Shown here: positions 40,079 through 49,965 of the stretch, piece by piece
Layout of the letters: every line of letters starts with the position of its first letter
Numbering within the stretch: position 1 is the stretch's first letter
Source: Aurantiochytrium sp. KH105
Lineage: Eukaryota; Sar; Bigyra; Thraustochytrida; Thraustochytriidae
Direction of reading: 5' to 3'
NCBI GenBank assembly: GCA_003116975.1
Contig: BGKB01000115.1
Location: 130,430-194,429 of the forward strand
Length of the DNA: 64,000 bases
The notes under the pieces: generated by a model
The model's input: the letters and a program-made list of their open reading frames with translations, nothing else
The model's database searches: none
What the model was told of the DNA's origin: nothing
Position numbers and translations under genes: made by a program

Positions 40079-43000
40079 ATGGTCGTCTTCGAGGAGGGCT
40101 CGTACGTCTTCTACCCCGATGATGACGAGTGCTACGTGCCCGCCAAGGTGACCAGCAAATTCTCCCCGGGCGGCAAGGGCGGAGCCATCATCCTCGAGAG
40201 GTCCAATCGCCAGATTCGCGTCCCGCCCAATGTGAGCAAACACGTTCTCCCCATGGACAAGCAGAGCCTGCGGCGCTGGCCCGACATGGTCGTCCTCAAA
40301 CAGCTCGACAACGCCGCTCTCCTCCACAACATTCGCCTCCGGTACTTTGAAGACGAAATCTACACAAGTATTGGGTCCATTCTCATCAGCGTCAACCCGT
40401 ACAAGCTCGTCGACAAGCTCTTCAACCCAGACATTGTTGACCAATACATGGAGTCCGGGACCACCATCAATGACATGGACCCGCACATTTACGGCATCGC
40501 CGAGCACGCTTACGCCAGCATGATCAGCGAGGACCTCGACCAGAGCTGTGTCATCACCGGCGAGTCCGGTGCTGGCAAGACCGAGGCCACCAAACTTTTC
40601 ATGGCCTACATTGCCGAGCGCAGCCGCCGACAGCGTCGAGGCCGCAGCCTCTCGCGCGAGCAGCAAGAGGAAGTCCAAAGCAAAGCCTACGACATTCCTC
40701 TTCGCGAACAGATCCTCGAGGCGAACCCACTCATGGAAGCCTTTGGCAACGCCAAGACCGTCCGCAACAACAACTCGTCCCGCTTCGGTAAGCTCATTGA
40801 TGTGCAGTTCGTCCATTCACTCGGCTGCGTGGCTGGAGGAGAAATCACCAACTACCTTTTGGAAAAAAGCCGCGTTGTGAGCCACCTCGAGGGCGAGCGC
40901 AGCTATCATGTCTTTTACCAGCTCTGCGCCGCCGCCAACTCCCGTTACCCAGATCTCAAGGACCGTCTTGGCCTCATGGACGCCAGCGAGTACTACTACC
41001 TGAACCAGTCGCAGACGCCATCGACCATCATTCCTGATGTCGATGATGCTGCTGTCTGGGAAGAAACCGTGCGCGCCATGGGCCTTCTCGACATTAGCGA
41101 TGAGCAGATTGCGGACGTGGCTCAAATTCTCGCCGCCATTCTCCATCTCGGCAACGTCCAGTTCGAACCCGTTAGCACCAAGTCGGACTTTGCCCAGGTC
41201 AAGAACCCAGAGTCCTTGGCGCAAGCCGCCAAGCTTTTCGGCGTCGAAGATTCCGAACTCGAGCGCGGCTTGCTCACGCGCGACATCTCGAACAAGCGCG
41301 AGGTCGTTATTCAAAAGCACAACGTTCGCGAGGCAAACGACTCTCGCGACGCCCTGGCCAAGCACGCGTACTCGCGTCTCTTCAACTGGCTCACTAGTTG
41401 CATTAATAATGCGCTGCGCAGCCGTCTTAACACGGTCAACTCGAACGATATTCGCACCATCTCCGTCCTCGACATTTTTGGCTTCGAGACCTTTGTGCAC
41501 AACTCGTTCGAGCAGCTTTGCATCAACTACTGCAACGAAAAGCTCCAGGGCTTCTTCAATGATCACATTTTCAAGCTGGAGCAGGAAGAGTACCGCCGTG
41601 AGGAGATTGACGTCACGCAAATTGGATTCTCCGACAACCAGGGCGTCATCTCTGCCATCGATCATCGCACGGATGGTATCTTTGCCATTTGTGACGATGA
41701 GGTCAACCTTTTGCGCGGTACTGACGACGGTTTTCTCACCAAGGTGCTTGCTGCCGCGCGTAAGTCCGCTCAAAAGGTCGCTGAAATCGAGGCTGCCGAG
41801 CAGCAGCAGCAGCAACAACAACAGCAGCTTCTGGAGGAGGGGCAAGCGGATGCCTTTGATACGATCGCGTCGGATGACGAGGGTGAAGCGCCGGTTCCGA
41901 GACGTAAGACCAGCTCGCACATTGCGACCTTGCGCAAGATGAGTCGTGCCGCAGGCGCCATGATTCGCGGCACGAACACGACCACGGGCATCACGGGCAG
42001 CAACAAGCTCATTCTGAAGACGCCCAACGTCAAGGAGATGCGCACGAACGCAGCGGCACGCAACTCTTTCATTGTCGTGCACTTTGCAGGCGAGGTCATG
42101 TACAACGTCGCTGGCTTTCTTGAAAAGAATCGCGACACGCTTCGTGCCGACATTGTCCAAGTCGTCAATGCCTCGAGCCTTGGGCTCGTGCGCGAGCTCT
42201 TTGACGACGCCGACATCAGGGCCGGCTCGGGATCAGCAAAGCGCAAGAACCCGTACCGCAAGACTCTTGGACGCAAGTTCCAGGAGCAGCTCGACACGCT
42301 CATGCTGCGACTCAACGTCACAGAGCCGCACTTTGTGCGCACCATCAAGCCTAACTCCAAGAAGACCGCTCTTGTCTTTGAGGCTAGACTTGTGCTCGAT
42401 CAGCTTCGCTACGCCGGCCTGCTTGAGGTCTGCCGCATCCGCCAAATGGGCTACCCGATCCGGAAGGAGAATGCCGAATTTTTTCACCTCTTTCGCTGCA
42501 TTCGGCCCGAGGCCGCAGACATCGACGAGCTCGTCGACCTGCTCGCTGCGGATGGAACCCTCTACGGCAGCGAATGGCAGCAGGGCAAGACCAAGATCTT
42601 TATGCGGGCCGTGCAATTTGACAAGCTTTCCAATCTGCGCGAGGACGCTCTTTGCGACGTCGTGACCAAGATGCAAACCAAGGTCCGCGGATATATCGCT
42701 CGCAATCGCTATCTTCGCATTCGCGATGCCTTTTCTGAGCTTGAACAGGGCATTCAGCAGCGTGATCGCAGCATTCTCGAAGCGTGCATCCCCTTTGCCT
42801 CCTCCCTGCCCAATGCAGGCCGCAACATCTCCCTCATTGAGCGTTCAAAGCGCGTCCTTGCGGAAATCAAGCAGGAGGAAGAGCTCCTTGCCACCATCGA
42901 TCTTGCAGTCGATGCCCGAGACGTCGACGCCCTTCCCGGTCTCATTGACTCGGCCGAGGCCATGGGTATCGCAGATCGTCCCGAGGTCGAGCGAGCCTGC

Positions 43001-45922
43001 GAGCTGCTTCATCGCCACGAAGAGGAAACCACTACCATTTCGGCCCTCCAAGCCGCCATCTCGTCGCGAGACATGGACGCTCTCGCCGCCGCGCTCGCCA
43101 TGGCGTCCAAGCTTGGACTCAGCGACACCAATGAGGCGCGGACTGCGCGCGCCATGCTCGAGCGCCTCGAGGAACAAGCCACCCTTGTCGAGCAGCTCGA
43201 CAACGCCATTGCACGCAAGGATGTCAAGGAAATGGAGACTCTTGTGCAAGCTCTCGTAGACCTTGGAGCGCAGGACCACCCCTCCGTGGTCGCGGCGCAA
43301 CGTCTGACCAAGAAGATCGTGCAAGAGTCCAAGGCCCGCAAGGAAGCGCTTGTTCGTCTTGAAAAGGATGTTCGCAAGGCCATTCAGGCTCGGGATCTCA
43401 ACCAGCTCAACGATTTGCGCATTCGCATTGCCGAGCTCGGTGCGCAGGGTGAGATTTTTGACGAGGCTCTCCGCCTGCGTGATGAACTCGAGGAGCGGTA
43501 CACGCTTCTGCACCGCATTGCGGTCGAGATGGGCCTCTTGGGTTCGCGCTCGCGCAATCTGGACGGTCTTAGCGAGAGCGATCTCGATCCGCTCGCCGAC
43601 GCCATCGACGCGGCTCGGGACAAGGGCTACGACGAGGACACAGAGCCCGAGGTCAAGGCAGCCGCTGACTACCTCACGCGCATGCAGCGTCAGCTCCAAG
43701 TGCAGCAGCAGCTGCGGGATGCTCTCGACGAAGACTCCTTTCCGGCACTCTTGGCTGCTCTGCTCGCGGCCCAAAGTCTTGGTATGGAAACTGCAGATGC
43801 CCGCAAGGTTGCTGAAGAGGTTCGCCGTCTTGACCGTGTCCGCATGGCACTCGATCGCATCGATACGCGTCGTGCGCGAGAGCACCGCGCCTCGATTTTG
43901 CGCTATGCCACTGCAGAGGAGCGCGACGAGCTCGATCGCGAGCGCCTTCAGTACATGGACACGGAAGACTTTGAGACCTTGCTGCACGAGGCCGAGGCAA
44001 ACAATGGCGAGCGGTATCAACTGAAAAACTATTGGCGTATCCGCGCCGACGAGGACTATACCGAAAACGTCCCGCCCACGGAACGTAACAAGGAGGCGGA
44101 CATGAAGCTCTGGTCTTCCCGCACGACCATTCCCAAGTCCCTGACTGAACTGGACGAGGACCAGGAGGTGATTGCGCTGCGTATCAACCAAGCGCTTTTG
44201 CAGTACTGCGGCGACTCGGGTGCTTCCAATACCTCAGGCCTGGCCCAGTATGTGGTCGTCCGGGGCCTTGAGGATCCCCGCCTGGGCGACGAGGTCCTTA
44301 TTCAGATCATCAAGCACCTGCGCGGCAACGTTTTCCAGCGGAGCGAACATAATGCCTGGCTTTTGCTCTGCGCTGCGACCAAGTACTTTGGGCCTTCAGA
44401 GCAGCTCGCGCCGTTTTTCCTCAACTTCTTGTTGGAGAACCGCGCACGTCCGAGTCTTGTGGGCAACTTTGCACGCCTGTGCCTGGCCCAAAGCGGTCCG
44501 TCGATTGCGCTTGGACCCGCACTTTTCAAGCCGAGTACCGACGAGCTTGCGCATTACAAGCGCCGTCCCCCTGTGCTCATGTCTATCAATATCGTCGACG
44601 GAACGATCGTCACGCTCCCTTGTAGCCCGGACCAGCGCGTCGAGAGCATTCACAAGCTCGTACGCGCCAAGACGGGCATTCTCGACGCTGTCTCGCGCCC
44701 GGCGTACGCCATCTTCATCAAGGACACTTCACAGACGTCCAACGACGACCTGCGCGATCGACTCGTCAAGTTTTTCAAGTACTACAATACCGCAAAGCTT
44801 GCGCACATCGAGACCTATGTCTCGTACTGGCGTGGCCGCGAGGACGAGCTCTTCCAGCGTCTGCGCGACAAGTACGGCGAGGAGCCTAGCAAGCTCTTGA
44901 ACGACCACGACAGCAGCAGCGTTGTCAGTGGGGCCACGGGATTATCGCATGGTCTGCGGCTTCCCATTACGGCCGCACGCGCTGCAACAAAGCTCATGCG
45001 CGTGAACAACGTCGCCCCGAAGGCCGGCCCTCCCCCGCAAGCTGCCTGGCCCCTTCCCTACTGGGTCTACCCGAGCGCCGTGTACCAGAACTTGGCCAAG
45101 CAAGAGCGCGAGCCGCAATTTTCCTTCAAGCGGCGATTTATCCCTGAAAAGGGTCGTGCTGACCTTCAGCTCTTCCAGCAAGTCAAGCTCGATGTGCAGA
45201 GTGGCCTGCTCACCATTACCTCGGAGCAAGATGTTGCCGAGCTCGCGGCCATCGCAGTGGCCCTCGAGAGCGATAGCAGCCTCGACATGGACGATGTTGA
45301 CGAACTTGTCGATGCCGACTTGGCAAAGTACATTCCGAGCACCTGGCTCGACAGCAAGGGTGTAGACTACTTTGCGCGCATGATTGCGCACGAGGTCAAT
45401 CTCGGGTCTGCAGGCCCGCAGGCCCTGCGCCAGCGCTACGTGGACATTGCCTCCACGGCCCCGGCCTACGGAATGGCGCTCTTTTACGCAACGCGCGGCG
45501 ATACGGACAGCAATGCGCAATATGTCATTGGTGTCGATCACCGGGGCGTGCACATTCTCGACTCGCAGCGGACGTCCATTGTTCGCTCATTTCCGCTCAA
45601 GGCGATCAAAAAGTTTGGTGCGACCAGCTCTGTGTTCTGGATGAAGGTGAAGAAGAGCGCTCTCAAGCAAGACGCGCGCAACTCTCGTCGCTTCGGAGGC
45701 ATCAAACCCAAGGATATCAAGGGTGAGACGTCAGGTGCCGCAAACTCGGGCTTCAGCTTTATGCGCAACGATGGCTTCGACGTTGTTCTCAACACTCTGC
45801 AGTCATGGGAGATTTACGACATCATCTTTGATTTGCGCAAGGTGCAAACGACCAAAGAACAAGCTGCCCGGCGGCCAACTGCAACGCCCAGCTCGGCCCG
45901 CGCCAAGAGCCTTCGTGTGTGA
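40079..45922 (+). CDS. MyTH4-FERM unconventional myosin heavy chain
   Basis: A 1947-residue protein; its ATG is in a good context (ACCATGG). An SH3-like N-terminus (about 1-55) precedes the motor: P-loop GESGAGKT (161-168), switch I NNSSRFGK (231-238), switch II DIFGFE (465-470), and converter near 840. The TEDS-rule position, 16 residues before DALAK, is Glu408, so motor activation should not need head phosphorylation. A polyQ/acidic insert (about 575-640) interrupts the lower 50K domain before FIVVHFAGEVMYNVAGF. One IQ motif follows (about 862-882, KVRGYIARNRY), then a long helical region (885-1310), MyTH4 (about 1310-1480, with LEDPRLGDEVLIQIIKHL) and a FERM domain (about 1495-1930). MyTH4-FERM myosins link actin to membranes and microtubules in filopodia or phagocytosis. 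One MyTH4-FERM module is present, where class VII has two. Confidence 0.95.
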   Translation: MVVFEEGSYVFYPDDDECYVPAKVTSKFSPGGKGGAIILERSNRQIRVPPNVSKHVLPMDKQSLRRWPDMVVLKQLDNAALLHNIRLRYFEDEIYTSIGSILISVNPYKLVDKLFNPDIVDQYMESGTTINDMDPHIYGIAEHAYASMISEDLDQSCVITGESGAGKTEATKLFMAYIAERSRRQRRGRSLSREQQEEVQSKAYDIPLREQILEANPLMEAFGNAKTVRNNNSSRFGKLIDVQFVHSLGCVAGGEITNYLLEKSRVVSHLEGERSYHVFYQLCAAANSRYPDLKDRLGLMDASEYYYLNQSQTPSTIIPDVDDAAVWEETVRAMGLLDISDEQIADVAQILAAILHLGNVQFEPVSTKSDFAQVKNPESLAQAAKLFGVEDSELERGLLTRDISNKREVVIQKHNVREANDSRDALAKHAYSRLFNWLTSCINNALRSRLNTVNSNDIRTISVLDIFGFETFVHNSFEQLCINYCNEKLQGFFNDHIFKLEQEEYRREEIDVTQIGFSDNQGVISAIDHRTDGIFAICDDEVNLLRGTDDGFLTKVLAAARKSAQKVAEIEAAEQQQQQQQQQLLEEGQADAFDTIASDDEGEAPVPRRKTSSHIATLRKMSRAAGAMIRGTNTTTGITGSNKLILKTPNVKEMRTNAAARNSFIVVHFAGEVMYNVAGFLEKNRDTLRADIVQVVNASSLGLVRELFDDADIRAGSGSAKRKNPYRKTLGRKFQEQLDTLMLRLNVTEPHFVRTIKPNSKKTALVFEARLVLDQLRYAGLLEVCRIRQMGYPIRKENAEFFHLFRCIRPEAADIDELVDLLAADGTLYGSEWQQGKTKIFMRAVQFDKLSNLREDALCDVVTKMQTKVRGYIARNRYLRIRDAFSELEQGIQQRDRSILEACIPFASSLPNAGRNISLIERSKRVLAEIKQEEELLATIDLAVDARDVDALPGLIDSAEAMGIADRPEVERACELLHRHEEETTTISALQAAISSRDMDALAAALAMASKLGLSDTNEARTARAMLERLEEQATLVEQLDNAIARKDVKEMETLVQALVDLGAQDHPSVVAAQRLTKKIVQESKARKEALVRLEKDVRKAIQARDLNQLNDLRIRIAELGAQGEIFDEALRLRDELEERYTLLHRIAVEMGLLGSRSRNLDGLSESDLDPLADAIDAARDKGYDEDTEPEVKAAADYLTRMQRQLQVQQQLRDALDEDSFPALLAALLAAQSLGMETADARKVAEEVRRLDRVRMALDRIDTRRAREHRASILRYATAEERDELDRERLQYMDTEDFETLLHEAEANNGERYQLKNYWRIRADEDYTENVPPTERNKEADMKLWSSRTTIPKSLTELDEDQEVIALRINQALLQYCGDSGASNTSGLAQYVVVRGLEDPRLGDEVLIQIIKHLRGNVFQRSEHNAWLLLCAATKYFGPSEQLAPFFLNFLLENRARPSLVGNFARLCLAQSGPSIALGPALFKPSTDELAHYKRRPPVLMSINIVDGTIVTLPCSPDQRVESIHKLVRAKTGILDAVSRPAYAIFIKDTSQTSNDDLRDRLVKFFKYYNTAKLAHIETYVSYWRGREDELFQRLRDKYGEEPSKLLNDHDSSSVVSGATGLSHGLRLPITAARAATKLMRVNNVAPKAGPPPQAAWPLPYWVYPSAVYQNLAKQEREPQFSFKRRFIPEKGRADLQLFQQVKLDVQSGLLTITSEQDVAELAAIAVALESDSSLDMDDVDELVDADLAKYIPSTWLDSKGVDYFARMIAHEVNLGSAGPQALRQRYVDIASTAPAYGMALFYATRGDTDSNAQYVIGVDHRGVHILDSQRTSIVRSFPLKAIKKFGATSSVFWMKVKKSALKQDARNSRRFGGIKPKDIKGETSGAANSGFSFMRNDGFDVVLNTLQSWEIYDIIFDLRKVQTTKEQAARRPTATPSSARAKSLRV

Positions 45923-46140
45923 TGATCATTTTGCCATCGCGGCGAACCAACGAAGGAGAGAGAGAGACGATCGCTTCGGTGCTGCGGACTTTTCCTGACT
46001 ATACCTTGACGTCACTTTCGTTTCCCAGCGCCTGCGAGTATCCGCTTTTTTCTCTCTTCGTCACTTTTCTCCCTCTCTCTCGCGCGCGCGCGCACCTCTT
46101 TAGAATATATTCTCCAAAGTTTCATGTTATGTTGATCATA

Positions 46141-48963
46141 TCACTTTTCTTTCCGTTGCAAGTTGTTGTTGTTGCTGTTGCCTTTTGTTTTCTTCTTCTT
46201 GGTCTGGCTCGCTAAATTGACGACGACTTCCGGAGGTTTGACCCAAAAGTTCAACATGAGGGACGCCTCTGTGTTGTGCACAGCGTGCCACCAATCGGGT
46301 GGATTATACATCATTTCGCCTTCGCCAACATTGACTACGATACCTTCCATGACGGCAAAGCGAAAGTCTGGAAACTTGCTAATCAGACGCTCAGTCTTTG
46401 CATAGCGTCGAGGGTCACGAACTAGCGACCATGTTACAATTCCCCTTTGCCGTCCATACATGAAGGGAGATGATCGTGGCGGAAACAGATGCCACTCCTT
46501 TTGGCCCAAAACTTGATATGCGAGGTTACCAGTATTGGAGTGATCGACATGCAAGCCGCTAAAGCTGCGGTCCGGGCCCATCCATAAGGAAGGACGCTGC
46601 AGGAATTTGCGCGGAATCCAAGAAGGGTACTTGAATCCGTAATCGCGCATCTGAGCAATCGAAAGTTTGTTGTTGCCAGCATACAGCGGGGGGCCTGGTG
46701 ATGATTGAACGACAGACGAAGCCTGAATCGCGTTGCCACTTGCATCCACAACGCCTGTCTCTTGCAGGAATTTGCCGAGCTGCATCTCAAAAAAATTGCG
46801 GTTCTTTGCAGTCGTATAGTCGCTGCGAACCGTAATGTTTTTGTTCTGGTTTTCTTGGAGAAAGTTCTGCCATGAGCCAATCCAAATTCGTTCTTTGGGA
46901 GAAAGCTGTACCACTGCGGGCGCGCTCCGAAGGTACAGATACTCGGTGATAAGCTCAAATGTGAGGCGACTACCAGGAAATCGACCAGCCTGCGGGGTGC
47001 AGGTCGAGCAGATTTCGGGAGAGCTGCAGGGGTGCTCTGACGCTTCTGGATGCGCAGCTGCGCTGGTGATTTCGCTTGTATACATGACGTTGAGTACAAG
47101 GTTTGCGACGCCCCTGCCAAGGCCTTCCCAGACGCTCGGATTTATAATTTCGCGGGGAAGTGCCATGGTGAATGAAAAAAGGTCAAGTCCTCGCAACAAG
47201 CTTGTATGATCAAAGAGCTGTACAAGGCGGCCTTGATCATGTAAGCGTTGAGCAAAGGACGCAAGGTCAGTGCTCGCTGCTTCTCCCAGGACCAGCACAT
47301 TGCGAAAGCCATGTCTCTGGAGAACACGACCGAGGCTGTTGGCATCCGATGTCGTCTCGAGGGCCCCAGTTTGGTAGACGAGGATATTTACGTTGGGGTC
47401 CACATTTAAACTTTTGCCCTGGAGGGCGGTCTCCAAAGGCAAAGTTTGGGAAAGCTCGCGCAGACGCTGGTTGGTGTCGGCATCAATGTCGCCACGATAA
47501 TTTGCCGTCGTCGTCGTCGTCGTTTCGTCATGCTTGCTCGCATCCACGAAAAGAAAGTCCCCGTGCCCCCCTGCATCGCTCATGAGAACAGGGAGCGCCA
47601 CGACGCGAGCGGGACGCAAATTTTGCAGCGTGTCAAAAGCGAGCGCAGGTCGCCTCGAGATGGTACCTGTCTCACCATTCTCACGAACGCGACGAATGGT
47701 ATCGATTGCCAGATTGTTTTCGCGTATAGTCGTGGAGAGCCCATTTCCGCTAGTGTATGGTTGCAGTGCCCACACCACATTTACACTATGAAAGGGCAAG
47801 AGATTTGCAATACGCAGCATGCGGCGAGCGACACCGAGATTTTGGGTTCCCACTTTGGGCCAGCGCACTACAGCGAGGAGCTCCACGTTGTCAAGACGCG
47901 TAGAGTTGCGGAGCATGGAGAGGACAGTCTGACAGATCTGCTGTTGCAAAGCTCGCTCATCGCCGTAATTTGAAGGCTGGCTGGCCCGAATGTAGCCTAA
48001 GCTGTCCCATTTGGATGCAGCACTCTCCATAAATTGTGCTGGCGCAGTCTCGGCGGTCCTTTGCGCGACGGGCTGCATTGCCGCAGGAAGCAAATCAATC
48101 AAGAGGCCGATGCGTCCAAGCGTTTGCGGAGTTTGTTTAATCCAGGGCTCCGCGCCCGAGTGGTGATAGAGCCAGCAAGCGTGTGGGTGAAAGAAGCCGT
48201 CGATCCACTGCCCGCCGCCCCAATTTGCAAGACCCATGGACACTTTGTGACCGCAGTGGCGAAATGCTGGGCAGCGAGTACCAATTGCGTTTTCGAGTTG
48301 CGCAACGCTCGTATAGTCTTCCTTGCCAGAAAGCCCAAACTCCGTCAGCAGGTCTTTGCGCGCTGTTTCCGCTGTGCCAGGATGAAAAGCTTCAAGCGGC
48401 AAGGATTCGAGTGCGATGGAGGATGGATCGGGTTCCTCGTCATCGTCACTGAACGTCTGTCCCTCTATAATTTCATCTGTCGCTGTATCACTCGAGACGA
48501 CATTCGCAGCAGGCTCAGGATCCGGCGTCAGCTCTGAGGCGATGTCAATTGCGCTTTTTGTGATCGCTGACGCCTGGGAAGCTCTTGACGTGCTTTCTCG
48601 GGCGTGACGATAGACTTCTTCATGGTCGCAAGAAGGGAAACAGCCAAGATCAGCCTCAAGGTCGTCGTGCATCTGAGCAATGCGAGCCTGACGCAGAAAG
48701 AGGAGCGCAACTGTGCCAGCACCAATGAGAAAGACGAATAATCGCGACGCGAGCGAGCTACTGGGTCTATCGTTGTTCTTCATGCGATGACGTTCGCTGT
48801 TGCTTGGACTGCTCGCGTGTCTTCGCCAACCTTTATTGCCACTGCGTTTTGGCGAAGACATTCCACGAGTGGGACTACTGCCTACGTCGGGCCTTTCCTG
48901 AGCCGCATCGATGTTGTCGAGATCTAGGTCTTGCGTTGGGCTGCTGATCTTGGAGCGTCGCAT
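46141..48963 (-). CDS. Type II membrane protein with JmjC/cupin hydroxylase domain
   Basis: A 940-residue protein from the Met at 48963 (MRRSKISSPTQ); the frame opens 45 codons earlier but that part translates a CAGACAGG tract. A hydrophobic segment at 72-91 (LASRLFVFLIGAGTVALLFL) follows a basic cytosolic tail, giving type II topology, so the large C-terminal part should be luminal. The end of the protein (about 745-915) is JmjC-like: GLHVDHSNTGNLAYQV contains the Fe(II) ligands His805 and Asp807, and PPDWWHAVHN supplies His893. Such enzymes are 2-oxoglutarate dioxygenases. The region from about 110 to 740 has an unassigned domain with VELLAVVRWPKVG and NILVYQTGALETTSDAN. Secretory-pathway location suggests modification of secreted or membrane proteins, not histones; that is inference. 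Confidence 0.8.
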   Translation of the reverse strand: MRRSKISSPTQDLDLDNIDAAQERPDVGSSPTRGMSSPKRSGNKGWRRHASSPSNSERHRMKNNDRPSSSLASRLFVFLIGAGTVALLFLRQARIAQMHDDLEADLGCFPSCDHEEVYRHARESTSRASQASAITKSAIDIASELTPDPEPAANVVSSDTATDEIIEGQTFSDDDEEPDPSSIALESLPLEAFHPGTAETARKDLLTEFGLSGKEDYTSVAQLENAIGTRCPAFRHCGHKVSMGLANWGGGQWIDGFFHPHACWLYHHSGAEPWIKQTPQTLGRIGLLIDLLPAAMQPVAQRTAETAPAQFMESAASKWDSLGYIRASQPSNYGDERALQQQICQTVLSMLRNSTRLDNVELLAVVRWPKVGTQNLGVARRMLRIANLLPFHSVNVVWALQPYTSGNGLSTTIRENNLAIDTIRRVRENGETGTISRRPALAFDTLQNLRPARVVALPVLMSDAGGHGDFLFVDASKHDETTTTTTANYRGDIDADTNQRLRELSQTLPLETALQGKSLNVDPNVNILVYQTGALETTSDANSLGRVLQRHGFRNVLVLGEAASTDLASFAQRLHDQGRLVQLFDHTSLLRGLDLFSFTMALPREIINPSVWEGLGRGVANLVLNVMYTSEITSAAAHPEASEHPCSSPEICSTCTPQAGRFPGSRLTFELITEYLYLRSAPAVVQLSPKERIWIGSWQNFLQENQNKNITVRSDYTTAKNRNFFEMQLGKFLQETGVVDASGNAIQASSVVQSSPGPPLYAGNNKLSIAQMRDYGFKYPSWIPRKFLQRPSLWMGPDRSFSGLHVDHSNTGNLAYQVLGQKEWHLFPPRSSPFMYGRQRGIVTWSLVRDPRRYAKTERLISKFPDFRFAVMEGIVVNVGEGEMMYNPPDWWHAVHNTEASLMLNFWVKPPEVVVNLASQTKKKKTKGNSNNNNLQRKEK

Positions 48964-49965
48964 CTTGGCGAGGTTGTCCTCGCGCTCCTGCTGCCCGACT
49001 GACGAAACAACCAAACCGAAAACAGAGAAACGACAGACCGGCAGACAGACAGGCAAACGAAGCCCCAGTGCTCGCGCCCCCGCGTGGCTCCCTGTCACAG
49101 CTCGCTGGATCTGTTTCGCCGTCTACGACGTCTACGCGGACGCCCGTCGGCTCCCGTCCCACCAGCGGTGTTCGGTCTTGACGCTACTCGCGCCTCTGTT
49201 TTATTCACTATTCTATAAAAAGTAGTAGCTCGCAGATCCTACCTTGTCAAGGTCTAGGCCTAGGCCTACCAACGGCTGGCTGCTCATCAGAAGCTGGTGA
49301 TGGATTGCTATGCCACAATCTGTTGGACTGCCTTTCCTTGATATCGTCGTTGTCGCTGGATACGATTGGCAGACTTGCATTGGTCGTAGACGTGCGCGTA
49401 ACGAAACGCGGACGTTCTTTCGGGCTAAAGGCATTCAGTCAAAGCCCTTTGGGGAGCGAGCACGTGACTCAGAGATGCGGATTAACGTAGGTAGACCTGT
49501 ACAGAGATCAGCCATTGAGTTAGGCTGTGATCGGATTGACCCAGCTTTGCAAGCAGCTTTGCAAGCAGCTTTGTCAGGTATTTTGACAAAAGGTACAATA
49601 ACACATTGATGCCTGGTCTTTTCTTCATTTTTCTTTCTCTCTCCATGCGTAGCACCACCTTTCATGATCAGCGTCTCTACTACATGATGATGAATGCACG
49701 CCGTCCCTGTTAGCGATGTTCTCTTTCGCTGATTGCTGTCGCCGTCCGTCCTCGTTTCAGTGTAGGAATGTCCCAACTGCGCCCAACGCGAAAAATGGGC
49801 CCAGGTTGAGTCTTGAACACGCAAGCAAACCCATCAACCTTATTCGCACAGAACCCTCGGCACTCGTCCGTGCTCATCGTTTGCGCGGTAGAAGAGACGA
49901 GCGGGCTAGAGCTTGCGCGCCTCCCGTCTCTTCCTTGCCAGAGAGAAGTGGAGTGAGGCGACGCA
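48964..49965. other. Divergent intergenic region (JmjC / PhyH-like)
   Basis: A 1.0-kb spacer holding both promoters. No gene is supported. A small CAGR tract (about 49040-49062) lies near the JmjC start, and a 12-bp unit (AAGCAGCTTTGC type) is repeated three times at about 49550-49580. Confidence 0.55.

Noticed and set aside
38091-40151. Open frame of 686 codons before the myosin gene
   Set aside because: The translation is Ser/Leu/Arg/Cys low-complexity made of GCTCT, TTTC and CT repeats, and it overlaps the myosin start in another frame.
40817-44191. Two open frames of about 447 codons on the - strand within the myosin gene
   Set aside because: They are antisense shadows of the motor and tail coding sequence and show no family signature.
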